Assembly (NCBI GenBank): GCA_013388855.1
Contig: JACAEM010000031.1
Span: 186,001-250,000 of the forward strand
Direction of reading: 5' to 3'
Length of the DNA stretch: 64,000 nucleotides
Source: Chloroflexota bacterium
GTDB taxonomy: Bacteria; Chloroflexota; Anaerolineae; Anaerolineales; Villigracilaceae
Both the position numbers and the translations under genes were made by a program. The notes beneath the pieces were generated by a model. That model saw only the letters and a program-made list of their open reading frames with translations. It had not been told where the DNA came from and searched no databases. Of the stretch, positions 33,495 through 41,261 are shown piece by piece. How positions within the stretch are numbered: position 1 is the first letter of the stretch; each line of letters begins with the position of its first letter.

Positions 33495-33596
33495 ATGGGT
33501 CTCCACTCATAGTTTACATGACTTGAGGGCTAAAATCAATTCTGCAAGTGTCTTAAAATCTTTCGGCGCTGTGGCATCTGTGGTTAAATCGACGCC

Positions 33597-34340
33597 ATGC
33601 GATGGATATATCTTTCCCCTCACCTTGATGATGCCGTGCTCTCTGCCGGTGGGTTGATCTACGAACAGACCAGAGCGGGCATTCCCGTCGAGATCTGGAC
33701 CTTTATGTGCGGTACCCCGCCGGAGGATGACGGCAACTCCCCGTTTGCGCAGTTGCTCCATGCCCAGTGGGGGTTTTCCTCCGCCGAGGAGGCGGTTCGG
33801 GAACGGCGGCTCGAAGATAAAAACGCCGCGGCAATTGTCGGTGCAAACGTCGTCCATTTCGATTTTCTAGATTGTATCTACCGGCGCGGCAAAGACGGCG
33901 AATGGTTGTACTCTGCAATCTCGATCCCGCCTGTGGAAGCGGATACAGGCATCCCTGCCCGAATTGCGGAGACGATTTCCGCCCGCCTCCAGCCGGATGA
34001 TGTGCTGGTCTGCCAACTGGCGGTCGGTTCCCACGTGGATCATGTCCTCGTGCGGATGGGCGCGGAACTGCTTGGAAAACCTCTCCTGTACGATATTGAC
34101 ATCCCGTATCTGTTCTATACTCCGGGGGAGTTGGCGCCAAAATCCGCCGGGATGAAGGAAAGCGTTCATTCCATAACGGAATCAGGTCTACAGTCCTGGC
34201 AGGAGGCGATTCTTGCCTACAAATCCCAGATTTCGACCTTGGGGGAAGCGCTGGAGACGCCCGAAAAGGCGAGGGCGTCCATCCGTTCTTACTGGGGGGA
34301 ATACAGGGGAATCCGCCTGTTACAATCTGTTACAGTTTAG
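33597..34340 (+). CDS. PIG-L family deacetylase
   Basis: The 247-residue enzyme opens with the zinc motif LSPHLDDAVLSAGGLI and has a second His pair in AVGSHVDHVLVR, the usual zinc site of LmbE/PIG-L amidases that deacetylate N-acetylglucosaminyl compounds. No signal peptide is present. Neighbouring genes give no clue to its substrate. The start is seven bases after a TTAAAT box, with no ribosome-binding site. The next intergenic region (34341-34472) has a hairpin TTTGTCCCGC/GCGGGACAAA at 34429-34451. Confidence 0.9.
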   Translation: MRWIYLSPHLDDAVLSAGGLIYEQTRAGIPVEIWTFMCGTPPEDDGNSPFAQLLHAQWGFSSAEEAVRERRLEDKNAAAIVGANVVHFDFLDCIYRRGKDGEWLYSAISIPPVEADTGIPARIAETISARLQPDDVLVCQLAVGSHVDHVLVRMGAELLGKPLLYDIDIPYLFYTPGELAPKSAGMKESVHSITESGLQSWQEAILAYKSQISTLGEALETPEKARASIRSYWGEYRGIRLLQSVTV

Positions 34341-34428
34341 ACATATGAGCATCCAGTCTCTTGTATTGGTACATAAATCGTGATATATTATGCCCGCTCT
34401 ACGGGAGAGAAAACCCGTGATTTAAAAA

Positions 34429-34451
34429 TTTGTCCCGCGAAGCGGGACAAA
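34429..34451. repeat. Perfect hairpin before greA
   Basis: TTTGTCCCGC (34429-34438) and GCGGGACAAA (34442-34451) are perfect inverted repeats with loop GAA. No T run follows on the plus strand, so it is not a clear terminator. It is about 20 bases before the greA start. Confidence 0.45.
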
Positions 34452-34472
34452 ATCTTATAGCAGGGTAGAAAG

Positions 34473-34940
34473 ATGCCTAACAATTTTTTAACCAAAGAGG
34501 GATACCAAAAACTCCAGGATGAGTTGGAATATCTGCGCACTGCCAAGCGGCAGGAGGTCGCCAACCGTCTGCACGAGGCCATGGAAGGCGGGGAACTGAT
34601 CGAGAATGCCGAATATGAAGCCGCTAAGAATGAGCAGGCTTTTGTGGAAGGGCGCATCCAGGAGTTGGAGGTGCTGCTTGCCTCGGCAAAGATCATCGAC
34701 GAGAACGGCAAGAAGAAAAGCGACACTGTTCAAATCGGCTCGAAAGTGACCATCAAAGAAGGTAATTTCGAAGCCGAGACCTTCACCATCGTCGGCGCGG
34801 CGGAAGCCAATCCGCGCGAAGGCAAGATCTCGAATGAGTCGCCCATTGGCAAGGCGATCCTGAACCATAAAGTAGGCGACAGCGTAAAAGTCGAGACGCC
34901 CGGCGGCACATATAATGTTAAAATCATAAAAATCGGTTAG
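34473..34940 (+). CDS. greA: Transcription elongation factor GreA
   Basis: A 155-residue factor with the N-terminal coiled coil (FLTKEGYQKLQDELEYLRTAKRQEVANRL, then EGGELIENAEYEAAKNEQAFVEGRI) that reaches into the RNA polymerase channel and stimulates transcript cleavage. The acidic residues in GELIENAEYEAAK correspond to the tip that coordinates Mg2+. The C-terminal domain contains GEISNESPIGKA-like text. The protein has normal length. It stands between the PIG-L gene and lysS and has its own terminator. Confidence 0.95.
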   Translation: MPNNFLTKEGYQKLQDELEYLRTAKRQEVANRLHEAMEGGELIENAEYEAAKNEQAFVEGRIQELEVLLASAKIIDENGKKKSDTVQIGSKVTIKEGNFEAETFTIVGAAEANPREGKISNESPIGKAILNHKVGDSVKVETPGGTYNVKIIKIG

Positions 34941-34961
34941 TCACAGGAGCGACCTGTATTC

Positions 34962-34999
34962 CCCCGCGCGCCTGCGACGCAGGATGGACGCGGGGTTTT
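34962..34999 (+). terminator. Rho-independent terminator of greA
   Basis: CCCCGCG (34962-34968) pairs with CGCGGGG (34989-34995), with an inner CCTGCG/CGCAGG stem, followed by TTTTATTTT. Confidence 0.85.
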
Positions 35000-35053
35000 A
35001 TTTTGTATTCCCTTCTCCCGGCGGGGTATTGTCCGCGAAGGGTGGAAGGGATG

Positions 35054-35102
35054 AGGATGAGGAGAATTTACACTCATCCTGACCCTCTCCCTCGGGAGAG
35101 GG
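35054..35102. repeat. Dispersed repeat with two hairpins in the lysS leader
   Basis: AGGATGAG (35054-35061) pairs with CTCATCCT (35073-35080). CCCTCTCCC (35083-35091) pairs with GGGAGAGGG (35094-35102). The CCCTCTCC/GGAGAGGG core recurs at 62551-62571 in the serS leader. The element lies directly before the lysS start codon at 35114. Confidence 0.6.
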
Positions 35103-35113
35103 GGAGATTTGAA

Positions 35114-36631
35114 ATGGCAGAATACACCTCACTCGAAAAAATTCGTTTGCAAAAACTGGAAGAACTCCGCGCGGAAGGCATCGAAGCCTACCCGACGCGC
35201 GCCAAGCGGACGCATACATCCGCCGAGGCGATTGCCGAATTTGAAGCCAAGGAGAAAGATGGAGGCGAAGTCAGAGCCGCGCTGACAGGGCGCATTCGCG
35301 CCGCCCGCGCCATGGGCAAGGTATCCTTTGCCCACATCGAAGATGGGGCAGGGAAGATCCAGCTTTTCTTTCGCACGAACGAGATTGGCAAAGAGCGGCT
35401 GGATTTTTTCAACAGGATGTTCGACATCGGCGATTTCATTCAGGCGGAGGGGGTCATGTTTCGCACCAAGACCGGGGAAGCGACGCTTCACGTCCATGAC
35501 TTCCGCCTGCTCGCCAAATCTGTGAGTCCTCTTCCCGCCGCCAAGGACGAGACCCTCGAAGATGGCACAGTCGTTCGCCACGCCGCGTTGGAAGACCCTG
35601 AACTGCGTGCGCGCCAACGCTACGCCGACCTGGCGGTCAATCCTGAGGTGCGCGAGACGTTCCGCAAGCGGGCGCGAATCATCAAGGCCCTGCGCGAATT
35701 CCTCGATAACAGGGGCTTCCTCGAGGTCGAGACTCCCATCCTCCAGCCGTTGTACGGCGGCGCGGCGGCACGTCCGTTTGTGACGCACCACAACGAACTG
35801 GAGCAGGATATGTATCTGCGCATCTCGTTCGAGTTATATCTGAAAAGATTGCTTGTCGGTAATCTGGAGCGTGTTTATGAGATCGGACGGGACTTCCGCA
35901 ATGAGGGTGTTTCCTTCAAGCACAACCCCGAATTCACGCAATTGGAATTCTATTGGGCGTATGCTGACTATTTGCAGGTCATGGAATTGACCGAGCAGAT
36001 GGTCTCATATACGGCTCAACAGGTGCTCGGAACCATGAAAATCAAATACAAAGAGCACGAAATCGATCTGACCCCGCCGTGGAAGCGGCTGGAAATGCGG
36101 CAGGGGATTCTTGAAACCTCCGGTATCGACATTGCCGAACATAAGACCGCCGATGAACTCTTCAAAGCCATTGTGACGAAGCACCCGAACACGACGCCTG
36201 ATCCGCATGCGACGCGCGGTAAGTTGATCGACTTTCTGCTCAGCGAATTTCTGGAACCGACTCTCATCCAACCAACCTTCCTCTACAACTACCCGCGCGA
36301 CATTTCTCCGTTGGCGAAATCCATCCCCGGCGACGCGCTGACAGTGGAGCGCTTCGAAGGGTATGTGGCTGGATTTGAGTTATGCAACGCCTTCACGGAG
36401 TTGAACGATCCGCTCGACCAGGAACAGCGCTTCCTTGAAATGGGACGCGACTATGCCGCCGATGATGAAGAAAAACACCCAATGGATGAAGACTATCTGC
36501 GCGCCATGCGTTACGGTATGCCCCCCAATGGTGGATTTGGCATGGGTGTGGACCGTCTTGCCATGTTGTTGCTCGACAAACATTCCATCCGCGAAGTATT
36601 GCTGTTTCCCGCGTTGCGAAACGAAGAGTGA
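35114..36631 (+). CDS. lysS: Lysyl-tRNA synthetase, class II
   Basis: A 505-residue class II synthetase that charges tRNA-Lys. The N-terminal OB-fold anticodon domain covers about residues 55-170 (LTGRIRAARAMGKVSFAHIEDGAGKIQLFF). Motif 2 is seen as VYEIGRDFRNEGVSFKHNPEFTQLEFYWAYAD and motif 3 as GFGMGVDRLAMLL. ATG 35114 is preceded by GGGGGAG; the leader contains a dispersed repeat rather than a T-box. The terminator is at 36638-36671. The protein is complete and unremarkable in length. Confidence 0.96.
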   Translation: MAEYTSLEKIRLQKLEELRAEGIEAYPTRAKRTHTSAEAIAEFEAKEKDGGEVRAALTGRIRAARAMGKVSFAHIEDGAGKIQLFFRTNEIGKERLDFFNRMFDIGDFIQAEGVMFRTKTGEATLHVHDFRLLAKSVSPLPAAKDETLEDGTVVRHAALEDPELRARQRYADLAVNPEVRETFRKRARIIKALREFLDNRGFLEVETPILQPLYGGAAARPFVTHHNELEQDMYLRISFELYLKRLLVGNLERVYEIGRDFRNEGVSFKHNPEFTQLEFYWAYADYLQVMELTEQMVSYTAQQVLGTMKIKYKEHEIDLTPPWKRLEMRQGILETSGIDIAEHKTADELFKAIVTKHPNTTPDPHATRGKLIDFLLSEFLEPTLIQPTFLYNYPRDISPLAKSIPGDALTVERFEGYVAGFELCNAFTELNDPLDQEQRFLEMGRDYAADDEEKHPMDEDYLRAMRYGMPPNGGFGMGVDRLAMLLLDKHSIREVLLFPALRNEE

Positions 36632-36637
36632 TTCGCA

Positions 36638-36671
36638 GGGCGGATGACATCGTGCTCACGCCGCCTTTTTT
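36638..36671 (+). terminator. Rho-independent terminator of lysS
   Basis: GGCGG (36639-36643) pairs with CCGCC (36661-36665), followed by TTTTTT. The ribosome-binding site GGAGAGGAG of the next gene follows directly. The stem is short, so some read-through is likely. Confidence 0.6.
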
Positions 36672-36686
36672 GGAGAGGAGAGTACC

Positions 36687-37175
36687 GTGCCCGGATTAAC
36701 CCCTGATGTTGCGCGAAAGATTCATGAACTGATCCATAACAAGCAAATACTCATGGCAATCCAACTCTACCGCGATGCGACCGGGGTCGGGCTTGCCGAA
36801 GCGAAGAAAGCCGTTGAAGAGATGGCTCAAATCGAATCCACAAAGCCTCCCTCCGATGTGCGGGATTTCGACAACCCGGTTCTAGAGGGCAGGATCAAAT
36901 CCCTGCTTGCCAAGGGAAAGAAGATCGATGCGGTCAAAATCTATCGTGAAGAATACGGCGTCGGTTTGAAAGAAGCCAAGGATGCGGTAGAGCGGATGGA
37001 GTCCTCCATGCGGCCCGACCCCGCCTCCATGAGTTATCCCTACGAATCCGCAATCGGCAGCGATCCCTTTACGGATGATGAGGCGACATACGGACGCCGG
37101 GTCGTTTTTGCGGCGGCGGTTGTTTTTGCCATTGTGTGCGGGCTGGCGGCTTTCCTCTTGATGATGAATTTCTAA
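36687..37175 (+). CDS. Membrane protein with two L7/L12 C-terminal-like repeats
   Basis: The 162-residue protein contains two copies of a helix-loop-helix like the C-terminal domain of ribosomal protein L7/L12. These are ILMAIQLYRDATGVGLAEAK (residues 21-40) and KIDAVKIYREEYGVGLKEAK (79-98), each followed by an AVE-M helix end. A Pro/Ser-rich stretch and one C-terminal membrane segment (137-160) follow, so it would be tail-anchored. The L7/L12 CTD contacts translation factors; whether these repeats do the same is unknown. Translation starts at GTG with GGAGAGGAG upstream. It is followed after one base by a DUF3054 membrane protein. Confidence 0.8.
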   Translation: MPGLTPDVARKIHELIHNKQILMAIQLYRDATGVGLAEAKKAVEEMAQIESTKPPSDVRDFDNPVLEGRIKSLLAKGKKIDAVKIYREEYGVGLKEAKDAVERMESSMRPDPASMSYPYESAIGSDPFTDDEATYGRRVVFAAAVVFAIVCGLAAFLLMMNF

Positions 37176-37176
37176 C

Positions 37177-37563
37177 ATGCCCACATCAATCCGGCTTTTG
37201 ATCCTTGGGGATATTCTGGCGATTGCCCTGGTTACTTTTGTCGGTTTTGCCACCCATGGCGAAGCGGACCTATCTTTCCTGCCGCGCATGGCAGCCTCAT
37301 TCTTTCCAGTGACGGTCGCGTGGTTTCTGCTCGCTCCCTTTCTGGGGCTTTTTCAACGGGAACTTACCTCCACTCCAAAGCAACTCTGGCGACCTGCGCT
37401 AGCGATGGTCTTCGCCGCGCCGTTTGCCGCTGTCCTGCGCGGATTTCTCCTCAATGCTCCGATTATCCCGATCTTTGCCGTGGTGTTTGCCTCTACGTCG
37501 GCGTTAGGAATGTTCCTCTGGCGCGGCATCTATGTTCTCTTGTTGAACCGTAGAGAGCAATAA
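37177..37563 (+). CDS. DUF3054 membrane protein
   Basis: A 128-residue protein with four predicted membrane segments. The opening LLILGDILAIALVTFVGFATHGE and the phrase FFPVTVAWFLLAPFLGLF, then WRPALAMVFAAPFAAVLRGFLLNAPIIPIFAVVF, are typical of DUF3054, whose function is not known. The gene follows the L7/L12-repeat gene after one base, so the two are co-transcribed. Confidence 0.82.
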   Translation: MPTSIRLLILGDILAIALVTFVGFATHGEADLSFLPRMAASFFPVTVAWFLLAPFLGLFQRELTSTPKQLWRPALAMVFAAPFAAVLRGFLLNAPIIPIFAVVFASTSALGMFLWRGIYVLLLNRREQ

Positions 37564-37658
37564 CCGTCGTTCTTCTTTCATCGTTTATTCTCGTGTTCCT
37601 CGCGCCTCGCCCGCGCTCACGTCATGAGCAGGGTTCGCGGTGAAACTTTATACAGTGA

Positions 37659-37664
37659 TAAAAT
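37659..37664 (+). promoter_or_regulatory. Extended -10 box before the sigma factor start
   Basis: TGATAAAAT carries an extended -10 (TAAAAT 37659-37664). It lies seven bases before ATG 37672, so the transcript is predicted to start at or near the codon. Confidence 0.45.
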
Positions 37665-37671
37665 TATCCCA

Positions 37672-38283
37672 ATGAACGAACAAGCCCTTATCCAGGACGC
37701 GCAAAGCGGCAATCTTGATGCCTTCAACACGCTTGTCCTCCATTATCAGGACAGTGTGTTCAACACCGCGCTCCGCATTCTCGGCGATGACGATCTTGCC
37801 GCCGATGCCACGCAGGAGGCGTTCATTTCCGCCTTCAAAAGCATCGCATCCTATCGCGGCGGGTCGTTCAAAGCCTGGCTGATGCGCACGGTGACGAACG
37901 CCTGCTACGACGAACTCCGGCGTCAGAAGCGCCGCCCTACCACCCCGCTTGAGCCCGACACCGATGACGGCGAGGAAATGGATTCCCCGCGCTGGCTCGC
38001 CGACCCAAACATGACCCCCGACCAGCAAGCCGAAGCCGACGAACTCGAACACGCCATCCAACACTGCCTCGACAACCTCCCCCTCGAATTCAAGACCGTG
38101 GTTGTCATGGCGGATATTCAAGGCATGGATTACACCGAAGTCGCCTCCTCCATTCGGGTGCCGCTCGGCACCATCAAAAGCCGCCTCGCCCGCGCCCGCC
38201 TGCGCTTACGAGAATGTTTGGCAGGTTTCGAGGAACTTTTGCCTTCATCCTTTCGTCTTGAAGTGGAGGGCCGTGCCCAATGA
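37672..38283 (+). CDS. ECF-type RNA polymerase sigma factor (sigma-24/RpoE-like)
   Basis: The 203-residue protein has region 2 in DAFNTLVLHYQDSVFNTALRILGDDDLAADATQEAFISAFKSIASYRGGSFKAWLMRTVTNACYDELR and region 4 in DNLPLEFKTVVVMADIQGMDYTEVASSIRVPLGTIKSRLARARLRLRECL. It directs RNA polymerase to stress-type promoters. Its stop overlaps the anti-sigma gene by four bases, and the product of that gene should hold it inactive. ATG 37672 is chosen over an upstream in-frame codon because it starts the region 2 domain and is near a -10 box. Confidence 0.94.
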   Translation: MNEQALIQDAQSGNLDAFNTLVLHYQDSVFNTALRILGDDDLAADATQEAFISAFKSIASYRGGSFKAWLMRTVTNACYDELRRQKRRPTTPLEPDTDDGEEMDSPRWLADPNMTPDQQAEADELEHAIQHCLDNLPLEFKTVVVMADIQGMDYTEVASSIRVPLGTIKSRLARARLRLRECLAGFEELLPSSFRLEVEGRAQ

Positions 38284-38984
38284 AACCGCGTGATATAGAA
38301 CTCCTCTCTGCTTATCTGGACGGACAACTCAGTTCGTCCGATTCTGCGCGCCTGGAGTCTCGCCTCAAAACAGAACCGGAACTTGTCTCCGTCATGGACG
38401 ATTTACGCACCGCCCGGGGCTACCTCCGTCAACTGCCCAAGCGGCGCGCCCCCCGCAACTTTACTCTGACGCGCAAAATGGTGGGACAAAACCCGCCCCT
38501 GCCGCGCACCTACCCTGTCTTCCGCTTTACCACGGCGATTGCCACCCTGCTGTTCTTCCTCACCTACGGATTGAACGTCCTCGCCCCGCGATTTGCCTCC
38601 CAGCCCGTTTATGGCATGGGAGGCGGCGGAGGCGGGGACGTTGAGTTGTATTCCGCCGAGGCGCCAGCCATGGCAGAGCCAGCCGCAACGGAAGCCCCCG
38701 CCGAGGCGCCTTCAGTCGAGATGGTTCCCGCACCAACCATGCAGGCTGAATCCACACCGGCGGCAGACACTACCCGCGAAATGGAAACCCCCGTGGCCAA
38801 AGAAGGCGCGGAAGAGGCGGCGGGGAGCGCCCTGACGCAGGATCAGCCTCAGGCGTTGCCTGAACCGCAGCCGATTCCTCCGCTGGTGCCTGTCCTCTGG
38901 CAGTATATCCTGCTAGGGGTGGCGTTCCTCGGCGCGGTCCTGATGGCGGTAATGCGCCGGGCATCTGCCAGACGCTGGAAATGA
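38280..38984 (+). CDS. Membrane-anchored anti-sigma factor
   Basis: A 234-residue protein coupled to the sigma gene by an ATGA overlap. The N-terminal 70 residues (LLSAYLDGQLSSSDSARLESRLKTEPELVSVMDDLR) match the helical anti-sigma domain; no zinc H-x3-C-x2-C is present. A membrane segment follows near residue 82-100, then an Ala/Pro/Glu-rich linker, and a second hydrophobic segment near the C-terminus (LWQYILLGVAFLGAVLMAVM). It should release the sigma factor on an envelope signal. The C-terminal membrane segment makes it a two-pass protein, less common among these factors. Confidence 0.88.
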   Translation: MKPRDIELLSAYLDGQLSSSDSARLESRLKTEPELVSVMDDLRTARGYLRQLPKRRAPRNFTLTRKMVGQNPPLPRTYPVFRFTTAIATLLFFLTYGLNVLAPRFASQPVYGMGGGGGGDVELYSAEAPAMAEPAATEAPAEAPSVEMVPAPTMQAESTPAADTTREMETPVAKEGAEEAAGSALTQDQPQALPEPQPIPPLVPVLWQYILLGVAFLGAVLMAVMRRASARRWK

Positions 38985-38988
38985 CCCT

Positions 38989-39022
38989 AAGCGACAGTCA
39001 CCAATAAGGTGACTGTCGCTTT
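38989..39022 (+). terminator. Rho-independent terminator, abutting the Nudix start codon
   Basis: AAGCGACAGTCACC (38989-39002) pairs over 14 bp with GGTGACTGTCGCTT (39008-39021). Only two bases separate the stem from ATG 39024 of the next gene. The T run is short. Confidence 0.7.
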
Positions 39023-39023
39023 A

Positions 39024-39518
39024 ATGCTTATGGTCCACACCGAATTCAAATTCTGCCCGCGTTGCGGATCGGCTGTACTGTATGAAGAAAAGTATGGAAA
39101 AGTGCGACCCGTCTGCCCGCGCTGCGGGTGGATTCATTTTATCGACCCGAAGGTCGCCGCGGCTGTGTTGGTCGAAAAGGAAGGGTGTGTGCTTCTGGTG
39201 CGGCGTGTGAACGAACCCTTCCGTGGTTTGTGGACCCTGCCCGCGGGATTCGTCAATGGTGGCGAGGACCCGGCTGAGGCGGCTGCGCGCGAATGTCTGG
39301 AGGAGACGGGCTTGCATGTCCGCGTGACGCGTGTGCTCGATGTCGTGGCGGGGCGCGAACATCCGCGCGGCGCGGACTTTGTCATTGTCTATCATGCGGA
39401 ACTTTTGGGAGGGGAACTTCGTCCAGACGACGATGCCGACGCCGCCGAATGGTTCCCGCTGTCTGCTCTTCCGCCTCTTGCGTTTCGCGCCACGCAGAAG
39501 GTCTTGTCGGGGCGGTGA
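39024..39518 (+). CDS. Nudix hydrolase with N-terminal zinc ribbon (NudC-like)
   Basis: The 164-residue protein has an N-terminal zinc ribbon, Cys at 11, 14, 31 and 34 (CPRCG...CPRCG), and a Nudix box starting at Gly75: GFVNGGEDPAEAAARECLEE, with the Glu and Arg residues that bind the metal. It could hydrolyse NAD-like or ADP-sugar-type nucleotides; the zinc ribbon resembles NADH pyrophosphatases but the SQPWPFPQS-type motif is absent. No ribosome-binding site precedes the ATG because a terminator hairpin occupies that space. ATG 39030 is an alternative start. Confidence 0.88.
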   Translation: MLMVHTEFKFCPRCGSAVLYEEKYGKVRPVCPRCGWIHFIDPKVAAAVLVEKEGCVLLVRRVNEPFRGLWTLPAGFVNGGEDPAEAAARECLEETGLHVRVTRVLDVVAGREHPRGADFVIVYHAELLGGELRPDDDADAAEWFPLSALPPLAFRATQKVLSGR

Positions 39519-39619
39519 AAATCCCCCTTTCGGCATACTGAGATTCCCTACCTAAAATAAATTCATGCTTGTATAATCTGTCGCTATTCAACTCGGAGAT
39601 GATAAAAAAAGGAGATGCC

Positions 39620-40294
39620 ATGAAAATTCGCAGTTCGGTCTTTTTCCCGTTTCTCGCATTGCTTGTCTTTGTCATTAGTGTGGGATGTCTGTGCACAGGC
39701 CTGACAGGCGGCGAGCCGACCCAGGCTCCCCCTGTGCAACAGCCGACACAGCCGCCGGTCCAGCAGCCGACGCAGGCCCCGGTACAACAGCCCACCCAGC
39801 CTCCCGCCACGGAAGCGCCTGTCAACAACAACAATAGTGGCTGGGTTACTTTCACCGATCAGAAGGGATTCTTTGTGATCGAAGTGCCTGCGGATTGGAA
39901 TTATCAGCAAACCGCCGACACGGAGAATGAGTATTATTACATCGATACCTTCACATCACCCGACGGCGGGGCGGTGATCGAGAGCATCGTGTACAACGAT
40001 GGGACCCCGTTCAAGGGTTCACAGAATGGTCAGTTTGCCCTCTACATCCTGAATAAGTTCTATAGCAAGACCGGCCGCGAGGGCGACATCCGCATTTCGG
40101 ATGACCAGATTATGAAGGATGGTAGCGAGCGTCTAACCTGGACATCGAAGGAAGGCAAGTATTCAGGCATTTCCTATTTTGAAGTGCGGGACAGTTACAA
40201 CTTCCTGATGTTCACTGTAAACTGGGGCAACGACATGCAGGAAACGTATTTCGATACCCTCAACACCGTCATCGAAAGTTACCGCCTTCCGTAG
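39620..40294 (+). CDS. Lipoprotein with Gln/Pro/Thr-repeat linker
   Basis: A 224-residue protein with a signal peptide and a lipobox-like VISVGC. The following linker repeats a Q-P-T-Q-x-P-V unit about four times. The folded domain (SGWVTFTDQKGFFVIEVPADWNYQQ, DGGAVIESIVYNDGTPF, SERLTWTSKEGKYSGISYFEVRDSYNFLMFTVNWG) looks like a beta-rich surface domain related to PsbP/DUF1795-type folds, but that is only a resemblance. GGAG lies six bases before ATG 39620. It has its own strong terminator. Confidence 0.8.
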   Translation: MKIRSSVFFPFLALLVFVISVGCLCTGLTGGEPTQAPPVQQPTQPPVQQPTQAPVQQPTQPPATEAPVNNNNSGWVTFTDQKGFFVIEVPADWNYQQTADTENEYYYIDTFTSPDGGAVIESIVYNDGTPFKGSQNGQFALYILNKFYSKTGREGDIRISDDQIMKDGSERLTWTSKEGKYSGISYFEVRDSYNFLMFTVNWGNDMQETYFDTLNTVIESYRLP

Positions 40295-40313
40295 GCAACC
40301 CGCTCGAATCATC

Positions 40314-40345
40314 GGGACCGGCGCAAGCCGGTCCCATCTTTTTTT
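40314..40345 (+). terminator. Rho-independent terminator of the lipoprotein gene
   Basis: GGGACCGGC (40314-40322) pairs with GCCGGTCCC (40327-40335), loop GCAA, followed by ATCTTTTTTT. Confidence 0.9.
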
Positions 40346-40361
40346 GAGCAGACGGTTGTGC

Positions 40362-40367
40362 TACAAT
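40362..40367 (+). promoter_or_regulatory. Extended -10 box six bases before the MEMO start codon
   Basis: TGCTACAAT gives an extended -10 (TACAAT 40362-40367). ATG 40374 follows after six bases. No ribosome-binding site is present. Confidence 0.5.
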
Positions 40368-40373
40368 CATTTT

Positions 40374-41240
40374 ATGAGTACGATGCTCGACGTTCGACCC
40401 TCGCCGATTGCGGGTCAATGGTATGACAACAATCCCAAAACACTGGCCCGCAACGTGGATGAATACCTGAATCGCGTCCAACTTCCCGAACTGGCCGGAG
40501 AGGTGACGGCGGTCATCGCGCCGCACGCGGGGCATCTCTACTCCGGCGCGGTGGCGGGATACGCCTTCGCGGCGCTTCGCGGGCGAAGCCCGGACCTGGT
40601 CGCCGTTATCTCACCGATGCACCACCCCTATTATGAACCGTTGATCACAACCGTCCACGACGCCTATTCCACGCCGCTGGGAATCATCCCCGTAGACAAG
40701 GACGCCCTGACCGAACTGGATGTCGTTCTCCAATCCGAACTTGGTTTCGGGCTTGCCGCAGTGCCTCGTGACCGCGAGCACTCGCTTGAGATCGAACTGC
40801 CCTTCCTGCAACGCATCTTCCAGAACGAATGGAAACTGCTGCCCGTGATGGTACGCGCCCAGGACCGGCGCGTCTCGCAGGGATTGGGCAGAGCGCTTGC
40901 CGGTGTTCTGCGCGGCAGGAACTTTGCTCTCGTCGCCAGCACAGACCTCTCCCATTTTTACGACCAGAACACTGCCGCTGTTTTGGACGCTGAGATGCTG
41001 CGCCGCTTCGAGTCCTTCGATCCCGATTCCATCTTCGAAGCCGAACGGACAGGCAAAGGTTTTGCCTGCGGTCATGCCGCGGCTGCCGCGGTGCTTTGGT
41101 CCGCGCGTGAACTGGGCGCGGACACGGTGAAGATTCTGTATCACGCCACCTCCGGCGATGTGACGGGCGATTATTCCTCCGTGGTGGGGTATGGCGCGGC
41201 GGCGATCCTGAAAACAGGTCAGGAAACCCATACTCAGTAG
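40374..41240 (+). CDS. MEMO1-family protein (AmmeMemoRadiSam system protein B)
   Basis: A 288-residue protein of the MEMO family, related to extradiol dioxygenases. The opening VRPSPIAGQWYDNNP and the text VIAPHAGHLYSGAVAGYAF are hallmarks; VISPMHHPYYEPL and ALVASTDLSHFYDQ supply further conserved His and Asp residues that form the metal-like site. In many genomes it occurs with an AMMECR1 and a radical SAM protein, but neither is in this window. Its function is unknown. The gene begins six bases after an extended -10 box and is followed by priA. Confidence 0.92.
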   Translation: MSTMLDVRPSPIAGQWYDNNPKTLARNVDEYLNRVQLPELAGEVTAVIAPHAGHLYSGAVAGYAFAALRGRSPDLVAVISPMHHPYYEPLITTVHDAYSTPLGIIPVDKDALTELDVVLQSELGFGLAAVPRDREHSLEIELPFLQRIFQNEWKLLPVMVRAQDRRVSQGLGRALAGVLRGRNFALVASTDLSHFYDQNTAAVLDAEMLRRFESFDPDSIFEAERTGKGFACGHAAAAAVLWSARELGADTVKILYHATSGDVTGDYSSVVGYGAAAILKTGQETHTQ

Positions 41241-41248
41241 TTTCACGA

Positions 41249-41254
41249 TACAAT
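41249..41254 (+). promoter_or_regulatory. -10 box seven bases before priA
   Basis: TACAAT (41249-41254) is followed by CCAAAAG and then ATG 41262. No ribosome-binding site is visible. Confidence 0.45.
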
Positions 41255-41261
41255 CCAAAAG

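Noticed and set aside
35003-35113. Longer LysS N-terminus starting at 35003
   Set aside because: The added residues are encoded by the dispersed repeat with two hairpins, and family members start at the MAEYT-like position.
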